Shown here in pieces: positions 24,494 to 34,892 of a stretch of DNA of 64,000 nt (positions are counted from its first letter, which is position 1; each line of letters begins with the position of its first letter). Origin of the DNA: Mortierella sp. BCC40632 (lineage: Eukaryota; Mortierellomycota; Mortierellomycetes; Mortierellales; Mortierellaceae); NCBI GenBank assembly GCA_011634665.1, contig WAEK01000001.1, positions 2,974,001-3,038,000 of the forward strand, read 5' to 3'. A program made the translations under genes and the position numbers. The notes under the pieces were generated by a model, which saw nothing but the letters and a program-made list of their open reading frames with translations, ran no database searches and was not told the origin of the DNA.

Positions 24494-27400
24494 ATGGAGG
24501 CCATTGTGTCTCCTCTCTCCAAGTGGCTCTTTGCTTCTTCTGACCAACTCTCGGCCCACAGTGCCGCTCTCCCGGACGTGACTGTCGCAGAGCCAGCTTT
24601 TTCTCCGCCAGCGGGCACCGATCAATCGGAGCCGGCCTTCTCCCCAACGGCGAATCACGAACCAGCTGGAGCCTTGCCCGAGCCTTTGCCCGAGCCTTTG
24701 CTTAAGCACGCTCAAAACGGAGATAGACCAAAGGTTACCACAAGTGCACATGTCTCCGCTAGCTTGGCATGTATAGAGTCGCAGTCATCCAGGGCCAAAC
24801 TACAGCCACAACCACTTTTGTCTCCCCAACCAGAGCCGAGCCAAGAGCAGCTTCAGCGGTATAATGAGGCCAACACACCCTTTGAGAATCGTGTTTCCAA
24901 TTTTCACATAACTGATAGCAGTCCTTGTGTCAATGAGGCAAGTAACCACTTGAATGATGACCAAGCACAATTGCCGAAATCCCCACCTTTGTTGACTATC
25001 GGATTTTTTTATACTAATGTACCAATGCTTTTTTTTAAAAAAATCGTACCGCATGTTTTTGTTTGCTCCCTATTGACGTGAACTTGATGACCCAACCAAA
25101 ATAATAATAATAATAAACAGCGCTCAGGACAGGAGCCTGGTGGGACGCAGGATCAAGGACCTGCAGCACATCGACATGTTACCCAAGGAGTGTATCATGC
25201 ATACTCAGCAGCTATACCCGTTCCTTCGACATTAATGATAAAGTCACCTAATAATCAAAGCTCCGAACAAGAGAGTCTGCGGTCACAGAAACAGGATACA
25301 GCACAACTCAAAAATGTCTTGTTTGACAATCCTATGATCGCAAAGCCTGCAACAGCGATCTTACCGGATAGCGAAAAGTTGGTGACGAGTACAGAAAATA
25401 CGGAAGGGGCTGAATCTACACCTAATTCACCTCCAAGCGGAACCACAACAGACGCCAATAATGGACCTAAAGTCAATCTAAAATCAGTTGTTCGAATGCT
25501 GGATTGGATTCTTAGTGGAGTCAAATCTGCAGAGATAAGTCTTAAGAAAGGCGGTCAAAAGACTAACGGAGAGAGCAGTGATGAAGATGAGAGCGAAGAC
25601 GAAGAAGAGGATAACGACGAGGATGAAGACGATACCAAGGATTATACTGAAGATGTAGAAGGCGGAGGTCGTCTAAACTCCAAGAGATCCAAGAGGTTCA
25701 GAAAAAACGGTACTAGGAACAAGTCAGGCACTAGCGCAGCCAATTCGTCAATCCCAAAGCGTCCACCACGGCCCAGGCCCACTATCTCAAAGACAAGACT
25801 AAAAATCTTTGTTGGTACCTGGAATATGATGGGGCAGATACCCAACCTACATGATGGACTAACAGGATTCTTGGACGTGAAAACACCAGGTGTACCATCA
25901 CCATTTCAACAAACCCAGCAACAAAAAGAACAAGATTGCTCACAGAATAGTTCATCCATTCCTCAACTACCGATACCTCCGCATGAGTCGAGCCATAACA
26001 ATGGACAAACAAAAGATCCTCTCGATGCAAAACAGCATGGACCCGAGTCGTTAAAGACTTCACCTTCGACTCCTAATCTGACTTCTGGGCATGGCTCGGG
26101 CCCTTTGCCCTCCATTCCACAAGTCTTATCATCCATCCCAGCGGAAAAATTAACTCTTTCAGCCTTTCCAGCCAAAGATTTGAGCCCTCCACAAAATAGA
26201 CAAACAAAGATCGATATCGGCACAGGCTCCGGAAGGTCAGGAAACAACACGACTAACAGCCTTTCGAAAAAGAAAATGAAACGTCGTGGGACCAGTCAGT
26301 TCTTTAAACGACTCCGTCCAACTTTATCGAGCAATCGGCCTCAGCGGAGTAATTCCAGTCAACAGCAAAGTGTCGACAAGAAGCAGGACCTCCCATCATT
26401 ACCCGAACCCAACGAAACAGCCCTTCCTCCGCTGCCATCACCGCCATCACCGCCATCACCGTCACCATCTCCTATTCATGCTCCTACCACTTTTCCTACT
26501 TCTACTCCTGCAAATCAGGAACAAGCAGCTGCACCGCCGACATGTCCAGGTGACACTCAGGAACCATTTTTAGAAATGAACACTAAGGCGCCTTATCACA
26601 TTGTTGTGATCAACACACAAGAATGTGAGCGGGAAATCCGAGAGGCGGTGCTTTTCCCCTCTAAGCTCACATGGGAAAAGCAATTAAAGGCTACACTCGG
26701 TGCCGAGTATGTGATGATCAGGACGGAAACCATGGTGGCTCTGCATATCGCTGTATTTGTCTGGAAACCTATCGAGAAGCTCGTCAGAGGTAAAGATATC
26801 TCTTCGGTAGCCTTTCTTTTCTTTCATTTGTCAATCTGTTTAACACGCGTGATTTTCTTTTTTCGACTTTAGCTGTGGATTCCTCAACGGTTGCAACGGG
26901 CATTGGAGGTATTCTCGGGAACAAAGGAGCTATTGCTGTCTCTGTATGCCTAGGAAACACCTCGTTCCTTTTCGTCAATGCGCATCTGACAGGTAAGGAG
27001 GCCCTTCGGAAGAGTCCATGTGGTAAAAAGAGATCCCCCCCTCTCTTCTCCCTCTTTTCACTTGCTGAAAGTAACCTTCTGCTCCTTTCATAAAAATGAT
27101 TGTAACCAGCCCATCAAAGTCAAGTCCAAGCAAGAAACAGCGATTACAAGAGGATTATCCAGGAAATGCAGTTTAGTGATGCATCCAAGACCTCACCGCG
27201 TGGTTGGAACCTTCGAGGGCGCTACCACGATCATCTGCCAACTTCCCCCACTTCCTCCACTTCTCCCTCGATCCAGGCCCACGTAGACGCGTCAAAACCT
27301 CACAGTGGAGTCAATCAACACCCCGCTCACGACACTCACTTGGCTCCTGGGAAGGTTACCTCAGAAGCTATGCATAGTAACAAGGATTCACACCAACAGA

Positions 27401-29364
27401 GTGGTCATTCCGGAACCAGTCTCCTTAGTACAAATCACATCAATGGTGCCGAAGGAAACAAAGGACATTCAAATGGGGCCGATTTGGTTCATCATAGCAG
27501 CAATAGCAGCAATAGCAGCAAAGGATCAGGTCATTCGCATCATCATGGAGCAGCAGCCGAGGGAGATATTACACAGCACTTCGATTATACGTTCTGGGCC
27601 GGGGACTTGAACTATCGCGTTGATTTGTCGAGAGCTGATGCAGAGGGTTGTCTGCGACGCGGTGATTTAGAGGTAAGAGCACTTGACTCTCAATGGTCAA
27701 GCCTTCCATATATACTTTGTTTATTGTTTGATGCTAAGTTTTCTCTCTCTCTTCATTTTCACATTCATGGATAGACAATGTTGGCCCACGATCAATTGCT
27801 TCAGCAAAGGGCAGCAGGGACAGTTTTTGACGGATTTCAAGAGGCACCCATCACGTTCCCACCCACCTATAAATTTGATCCGCTCACACCTGCTTCGCCT
27901 ACGAATGGTTTTTTGGGACCAGATGGCCATATGTCTCGACCACGACTCAGAACCCGATCTATCTCTATGTACGGAACCTTGGGAGGTAACGGAAGTTTCC
28001 TCCGTCGTCCACGGTCGATGGTGAGCATCTACAATGATTTCTCTCCATCGTCACAGTCGCCTCCCTCACCATGGGTACAGTATCCAGGAAGAACCATTAC
28101 AGGATCTCCGGGAGGTCGAATTTATCTTCATGAAAACTGTATGTCATGCCCGACCCTTGCATCGGAAGCAATTCTCAATGATACACCTCAAGGTTCCCCG
28201 TCTCTCTCTCAATCAGGTTTCTCTGATGACAGCCAAAATGGACAGAACGTCGATACCCCAAAGGACAATGCCAATAGCCCAACAGAGCAAGATCATCATT
28301 ACCTTGGTGCCTCGGACGCAATCCCAAAGAGAAGGCCGTCCTTTTCTCGTGGTCTATCCATGTCCAAGGCGATTCAGTCGATACGGATGAAGAGACATAC
28401 TTCTATGCTTCTGGATCCTTCGTCTTCTCCAATAGTCCCTCCCACAGACCTTTTGGCTTCAGGACCTTACCCATCGGCTGAGAGTAATTTGTCAAATGTC
28501 AAGTTTGAGACCGCTGAGGCTGTAAAAGTGGATGAAGCCAATTCCTTGGTCCAGAGTCCAAAGGGATCAGAACCTGTTAGTCCGATCAATCTAGGAAAGG
28601 ATCGTCACGTTGCTGTGGATACAGGAGAGAAAGAAAAAAATACCTCTGAATGCACAGCTTCTGTCACGGCCAATGATCCTAAGAAAGCTTGGATCGCAGG
28701 GCTTACGTCTCAATATGATACCAGCAGCAAGCAGCGCGTTCCTTCTTGGACAGATCGAATCCTGTGGAAGACTACTAAAAAGGAGGAGCATTTACACGTC
28801 GAGGCAAAGGAGGTCACTCCGACCGTCAGCAATAGCGACAAGGAGATAAGCAGTGATGTCAACCACATGAACGGAGAAAAGGTTCCTCTCGAGACCTGCG
28901 TCGATTCGGTCGGATCCAAACCCGAAAAACCATTGCCCCCAGTTCCAACCATCTCTACTAACCATGAAACAAAAGTTGGATCAAGCGCAGGCATGGAAAA
29001 GACCTCGGCTGCAAAAGGGGGTCGCTCGATCACAGGAGGGTGGAGTGAGAAAAAACCAAAGCTTTTGAACAGCTTTAGACTGGACTTGAGAGTTGGGCCC
29101 TCCAAGAGGGCGAAATCAAAAAAGAAGAAGTCAGTTCCGAGGGAGCCACTGACTGAAGGAGAAGAAGAGGTAGAAATCGAGGCGATCCCTGAGCCAGAAC
29201 CTGAGCCGGAGGAAAACCTTTTGTGTGAGGATGACGAGAACCCGACGACAGTAGTTGTGAAGGAGTACACGGCACACCATGACATGGGTCAGTTTTCGGA
29301 CCATCGGCCTGTCACGGCCGTCTTTGCCGTTCAGTTTGACTGGAGCTTTGCAACAAACCAATGA
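24494..29364 (+). CDS. Inositol-polyphosphate 5-phosphatase (IPPc catalytic domain) with long disordered insertions
   Basis: The gene has five exons: 24494 to 25018 or 24941, 25121 or 25128 to 26789, 26873-26992, 27110-27672 and 27775-29364. The two variants of the first junction give about 1488 or 1460 residues; both keep frame. The enzyme removes the 5-phosphate from phosphoinositides or inositol phosphates at membranes. All signature blocks occur in order: FVGTWNMMG (near 25809), VINTQE (26601), the GNKGAIAVS block (26920), VNAHLTAH across exons 3/4, FWAGDLNYR (27592), VPSWTDRILW (28738) and SDHRPV (29299). The N-terminal 430 residues are disordered and hold an acidic Asp/Glu run at 25577-25640. 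Disordered stretches are also inserted inside the catalytic fold after motif 1, after AHQ and before WTDRIL, so the domain is spread over roughly 1160 codons. I see no SAC, ASH or RhoGAP domain, so the subfamily stays open. Confidence 0.9.
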
Positions 29365-29410
29365 AAAAAAAAAAAAAAAAAAAAAGGAACCAATCCAATC
29401 CTCAACCCTT

Positions 29411-29416
29411 AATAAA
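29411..29416 (+). terminator. AATAAA polyadenylation signal candidate of the 5-phosphatase gene
   Basis: AATAAA lies 47 bases after the stop codon and is followed by a T-rich stretch. The next gene begins only about 190 bases after the stop, so 3' processing must be compact. Confidence 0.5.
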
Positions 29417-29551
29417 CGCTGCTCCTTTTTTTTTCACTTGTTTTTTCGCGGGCAATGGACAGGCTGATCAGCTTGGTCCTCTTGACTTTGCACATTGCCC
29501 GAACACCTTTCCACTCCCCAACATTATATTCCACCAGCAACAGTAAGAGTA

Positions 29552-31091
29552 ATGTCTTCTAATAGGTAATGCTATCCATCCATTGGAACTGGACACGAGA
29601 TAAAAACAAGACTCCGGATGGTCTTTCCCCCCCTCCCTCTCCCCTTGTATTGCCCTTTTCTCCGAAATGAGGAGAAGGGTCTCGACCCTTTTTTCGTTTT
29701 TTGAATGGCTGGCAATGGGTGGATAATCATCTCTTCTCGGACAAAACTAACAATACAAAAAATAAATATTTATAAAACCCACACAGGATAGTCTCGTCAA
29801 CCATTGTTCGCCCAGAGACAGCCGTCGAGTCTGGACGTCGACCTCAGGGTGTCAAGCGAGGTTTTCAGGAGACTTCCACCACGCGCGACGAACGATCATC
29901 TTCTATCACTTCTCGTCTTCGTTTTAATAACGAGGACTCAAATACCCATCGTGATGATATGGATGACACCACAGAACCCCAACAGGCTGCTGACGATGCT
30001 GCTGCCTCCACCTCAAGAGAACATGAACGTCCAAAGGATCTTGAAGAAGGCGAGGACGAGGAAGAGGGTCAGGAACGTTCCCAAAAACGTGCACGGCGTG
30101 ATCAAGACGCACCATCACAATCAGCCATGACTACCGAACTCGCTTCATCCACAACCACAGCCACAGCGATGACAGGGGTGACCGTGGCAGCGACCACAGC
30201 TTCTGCCAAGGCAGCTGAACCTGCACCTGTGGTGGCAGAAGAAAGCAATCGTCGAGGACGAAGGATGATGGGCATGATTTTGGGCACATTAACACAGTTC
30301 AAGAAAGATCAACAAAACCAGGCAGCGAATGACAAAGGTGCAGCCTCAAGAGCAGCACTTCAAGAACGTGTTCGGGAACGACTGAAGCGCGAACAGGAAC
30401 TGAACCGGGAATTGCATGAAAAAGAACGACAAGAACGGATGGCAAAACGAACAACCGCTGGTGGCAAGGTATTCATTTATCTATTTATTCATATAGGATG
30501 GGGAGAGGAGGGCGAGGAAGATAGATTGATGATTGCTTTTTTGCTTGATGCCAACTCATTTTATTTCTTTCTTTCTTGAAATTTCCGTTGATTTAGTGGG
30601 AAAATGGATTTATCTTGACCGAGACTAGACCTCGTCTAAGATACATGCCCAAAGTATTGAATGACACGACGCGACAAAAACTAGAAGAGCAATTACAACA
30701 ACGAGATCGTTCCAGAGCATCAGCACAAGGCGCTCGATCCGATAAACAATCTTCCCCTACAGCAGCAGCAGCAACAACAACAACAGCGGCAGTAGTAGAA
30801 GTATCTGATACGACCGCAGAAAAAGATGGGGATGTTGACATGGCAGAGGTGGCTCTTCGGGACACAGAAGTAGAACCAGAGACGATGGAAGTGGACCCGG
30901 AAGCGGCCTTTACAAAAGATTCAGAGGATAGTCCGAGCAAGGCTGATCCAAAGGACGATAAGGATGAGCCTGAATCGGCGGACAAGCAGGATATGGAGAC
31001 AGAGGTTTTGAGTGAACATAGAGATACAGATATGAAGCCGGCGAAATCTCCCTCCAGCGAACTAAGAGACGGGGAGGAAAAGACACCATAA
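29552..31091 (+). CDS. Pinin/SDK/memA-domain protein (splicing-associated)
   Basis: I predict 396 residues from three exons: 29552-29565 (14 bases, MSSN plus part of Arg), 29787-30468 and 30597-31091. The phases close. Pinin is a nuclear protein of the exon-junction/splicing periphery. The core motif RRGRRMMGMILGTLTQFKKDQ (its middle near 30262-30303) and the basic coiled coil RVRERLKREQELNRELHEKE define the family. The exon 3 start, WENGFILTETRPRLRYMPKVL, aligns in character with the pinin YIRTKTKPHLFYIPG region. The tail is acidic and Glu/Asp-rich. The N-terminal exon is my inference. The frame is open and protein-like from 29787 (IVRPETAVESGRRPQGVKRG) but has no ATG until 29959, and ATGTCTTCTAATAG with a GTAATG donor at 29552 joins it exactly in phase. 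If that exon is wrong, translation would start at 29959. Confidence 0.82.
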
Positions 31092-31896
31092 ATCACTGTT
31101 TGCTCCGAGCTATAGTTTCGACCTTTTTTTTTTTTTTTTTTTAATGAGAAAGATGGGGGGGGGAGAACACAAGCAAAAGTGGAAGATCTAGCTTTAGACC
31201 AAGCTAAAAAAGATGCAAGAGCCAGCCTTTGTTTCTTCAGAGAGAGGGCAGAGGATGGGGACACTATGCTGTGCAAATGTCTGGTATTGTTTTTAAAGAA
31301 CTAGGGAATGACCATCCATGTCTGTCTTTGTTTCCAACTTTTTTTTTCTATCTTTTTATTGCTCACGCTGCAGATCCATCCAGTCTATACCAAGATCAAA
31401 CGATTTACCGACTGGTTTTAAATGTCAAAACGCGTATCCTAAGGCAAAGGTAGCTTGTTGCGTAAAATGGTGCCTCTTGGTCAAAAAAAAAAAAAAAAAA
31501 AAAGGACCACGGCAATAGCCACGCGGTGAGAGAATACAAAATGAGCGAATGCCTCGATTCACTCCTACAGAGTTACTCGACCCTCTAGTTCTACACTGGC
31601 TGCACGAAGGCCCAGGAACGACAGAGGAGAAGGAGGAGGAGGAGGAGGAAAAGTTGTCAAAACTATCGGTGGCTTGGATGAATCAAGGTTTCTTTGTCAA
31701 GTACCCAGCGTGGCCCAAGCATGCTCTCCATTTCATCCTTTCATCAACTGGAGGGTGAACAGGATCAAAGCTTCGATACGCCTCTTTTTTTCTTGTTCTT
31801 CTTCCTCTCTTTTCTATCGCCTTAACTATCAACACCTTTCGAGTATAACCGAACTGAACTTGGAGAAGGAAAAAAAAAAAAAAAAAAAAAAAAGAA
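31092..31896. other. Intergenic region upstream of the RNase P subunit gene
   Basis: It contains a T run (31124-31142), a unique stretch at 31190-31470, an A run (31482-31503) and a CT-rich leader at 31780-31840. Another A run ends just before the next start codon. A 69-codon open frame at 31549-31758 (MPRFTPTELLDP onward) is intact but has no recognised homologue, so I do not list it as a gene. Confidence 0.6.
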
Positions 31897-33306
31897 ATGG
31901 GCAAGAAGGACAAAAAAGAAGGAGGTGGAGTGGTGAATCGCGAGATCTTTCAGCGCATGAACTTTTTGTACCAGGCCGCAACATTCATGGCCACGCTCAG
32001 TGTCCCTACACCCACCCCAGACAAAGGAAAAAGCAGCAAGGACAGCTCTAGAGATGGGGGCCACCAGGAGGAGAGAATCATTCAACCACCCGGCCATTCT
32101 GGATTTACTGCGGCTACTGATTCGGTCACCGCAATGGAGTGCACGAGTGAACCGACAGACTCGACCATGACTGAGGCTGCACCTGCAGACCAGGGCCACA
32201 AGGGGTCCTCCGAATCCTCGAAGCATCAGAGACGACTTAGTCGACGCAAACAAAAGGCTCTTTTCCGGGAGTACAAGCTCTCACTTGCAAGAGAACAAAT
32301 CAGTACGGATCCATCTCATCATCGATTGTTGGCACGGCCTCAAAAGACGGCGATGAGGAGGAAGAGGAAGGATCATGGTGGAGAGGTGGGTGTCAAGGGT
32401 CAAGCACATGACTCTTCCAACAACAAAGCTTGTATCAGTCACGGTGAAGAGGAAGCTTTGAAGCCTTCGGATTTACAATTGTCGGACAACAACGATCCAT
32501 ATGCACTTTCGGGCGCAGCAAGATTCTTTGCATCAACGATGCGTGAGATTGGACGAAAGAACGTTGTGCGGATGTAGGTTAATTGTTCTTTTTGTTGTTA
32601 TTATTATTATCTTTCTTTTCTTTTCTCTCTCTCCCCTCCTCTTCATCCTAGTCGACGCGTCTCTTTGCTTTGATCTACTTGGTATAGAATTCTTGACTTA
32701 TGATTTTCTCTCTTTATCGCTTTGATTTTTTCTTTTTATAGTGGACCTTCGATCAAACAGACCATTTGTCAGCGATGTGAGGCTGTCTTGATCCCGGCTG
32801 TGAGCTGTGAAGTCCGAGTTGGAGGTATGTAAAAGAAAAGCATGCTAAAATTGAAAGGGGAGACCGAGGAGATATTGTTGTCCCGACCCAATTGATATGA
32901 AAAGCAGCTGAAAGTGAGAGAGAAGGAGAGAGAGAAATGGTCTCAAACTTCAAACGTGTAGTGTGTTCACAAGTGCATTCTCTGATACTTGCTTTCTTTC
33001 TCAGCGGAACCACAGCTACACACACAGATAACATGCACGGCATGCGGCGCATTCCGACGATTTTATTGCATGCCGCCCAGGAAGAGGGACAATGCCGAGG
33101 AGGAACCGATCAAGATGAAGGAGAATGAGGCGATAGCAGGGGCATCAAGGGCGGGAAATTCTGGATTACCCGAAGTATCTGCAACACCAGCTACCATCCT
33201 AGATAGCACCCTTCTGGGTGAAAAGGCAAAGGCGCTCGAGGAGAGGTCCGTGCCAACGGACTGTCAAACGGAGATCGTCGTGGCTAAAAAGGAGACCTCT
33301 GAGTAA
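31897..33306 (+). CDS. RNase P/MRP protein subunit of the RPR2/Rpp21 family
   Basis: I predict 353 residues from three exons: 31897-32573, 32742-32824 and 33005-33306, with GT-AG junctions in phase. Rpp21/Rpr2 proteins bind the RNase P RNA and help 5' processing of tRNA precursors. The N-terminal helix NREIFQRMNFLYQAATFM is the family signature. The second helix MREIGRKNVVRM leads into IGPSIKQTICQRC, and the zinc ribbon is completed by ITCTACGAFRRFY. The two Cys pairs are CQRC and CTAC. About 170 Ser/Lys/Arg-rich residues separate the two helices, and a disordered tail follows. The protein is therefore more than twice as long as typical Rpp21 (about 150-160). The zinc site is split between exons 2 and 3. 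SNM1, the MRP-specific paralogue in yeast, is the main alternative. Confidence 0.87.
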
Positions 33307-34225
33307 CAGCTATTGAAGGAGAGCAGAGGGGGGAGGGGGTGGTATGGATAGGTCCCACTCCCAATGTACTATAAGCTTTGTAACAATACGCATCCAGTTC
33401 AAATAGACTAGACCGTTAATGTGAAGCCGTTGGGGAGTGCTAAGCTTGTGCGGTGCAACATTTTTGTTCAGGGGTAGAGGTGGAAGAGTCAATTTGAGAT
33501 AGGCTAAAGGACACGAGAGAAAAGGGGGCGGGGCGGGGGGGATTTGGGGCATTAAATTCGTCGCACGTTTTTGAACCAAAGAAAAAAAAGGCAACTCGTG
33601 TCCGTGAGGGGGAAATGGTTGGGAAACTTGGCTGGCAAAATCACACACGCACACACACATACACACATACACATTCACACACACACACACACACACCTTG
33701 GATTCAAGGGCAGTGAGTACGTGTCTCTTTGGTCCGTTTCGTCACCTTCTCATCATCGCCTGTGGTTGCCGTAGTAGGTAAGTCAAACTGCCACATAGTT
33801 GTTGTCCTGGTGTTGTCCTGGTCGCAAGTCTAGGGCCATTTGAGCCGCCGCTTGATTAAAAGAGATGACAAAGAGGTCCGCTTTTGCCATCTTTCTTTTT
33901 CTTTTCTCTCTTCTTTTTTTTTTTTCTTTCCCTCTTTTTTCACTTTTCATTTTCTTTTTTCCTTTTCTTCGATTTTTTTCTTGCCGATTTCTTTTTGCCT
34001 CTGCTCTACTCTTGGCTCCAATTGATATTTTTTTCCTTCGACTCGATCGTATCTCTTGCCCCCATTTTTCTTTTCTTTTTTCTTTTTTTTTTTTTTGCCC
34101 CCCCCTGTCTTGCATTGATTGATCCCCTGTCTTTGCAATGATCGGATCCCCCATCACACTATTCATATCCCTTTAATTTTTTTCTTTCCTCCTTTCTTTA
34201 TTCCAACACAAGCAGGCTACAGAAC
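33307..34225. other. Intergenic region before the flavoprotein gene
   Basis: Positions 33642-33696 are an imperfect (CA)n tract with CATA interruptions. Positions 33880-34190 are an extreme T/C-rich leader with very few purines on the plus strand. I see no gene. Confidence 0.7.
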
Positions 34226-34856
34226 ATGCCTCCCCACGCAACGGACGATTTTCTCCTGTCTTCTCAGGGGGTGGCAACCATGCCTGAACACCCCATGGAA
34301 AGAGAGCCCCACCTTAGACCCTTCCTCACCCCTACAACGATGATCGAGTCGTTCGACCAGGAGACAAACACTACCATCAATCCCATCACTCCCATCACCC
34401 CACAGCGAAAGCTCCGAGTCGCCGTGATTGGATCAGGCCTTGCGGGACTAACGGTGGCCCACTTGTTGTCGTCGCTTCATACGGACGACGGTCGTGGTGA
34501 TGCGGGGATCGAGGTAGAGTTGTTTGAGAAGGCGCACAAGCTAGGTAAAGAAGAGCACATGTCATGGTCCGCTCTCACATTTGTCCCCAAAAGAGAGGGT
34601 GTAGAGGAGAGGGAAGGGGGGAGGAAAAAAAGACGAGCAAGAAGAGCAGTGGTCTAGAGGCAGACACAGACACAGACAAACAGACAGGTAGTGGGGATGA
34701 GCCTATCAGGCTTATGGCCAAGGTCCCTTTCCCAGGGAAAAAAGAAGGGAGGCCAGAGTTTCTACGTACGCCTATGCCGTGTCAGAAATGTCTCTGAGAT
34801 GTTGATGATGAGGGAGGGGAGAAGTGATCGGACGGTCCAACCTGCCAAGAGTGGAC

Positions 34857-34892
<36 letters not shown>

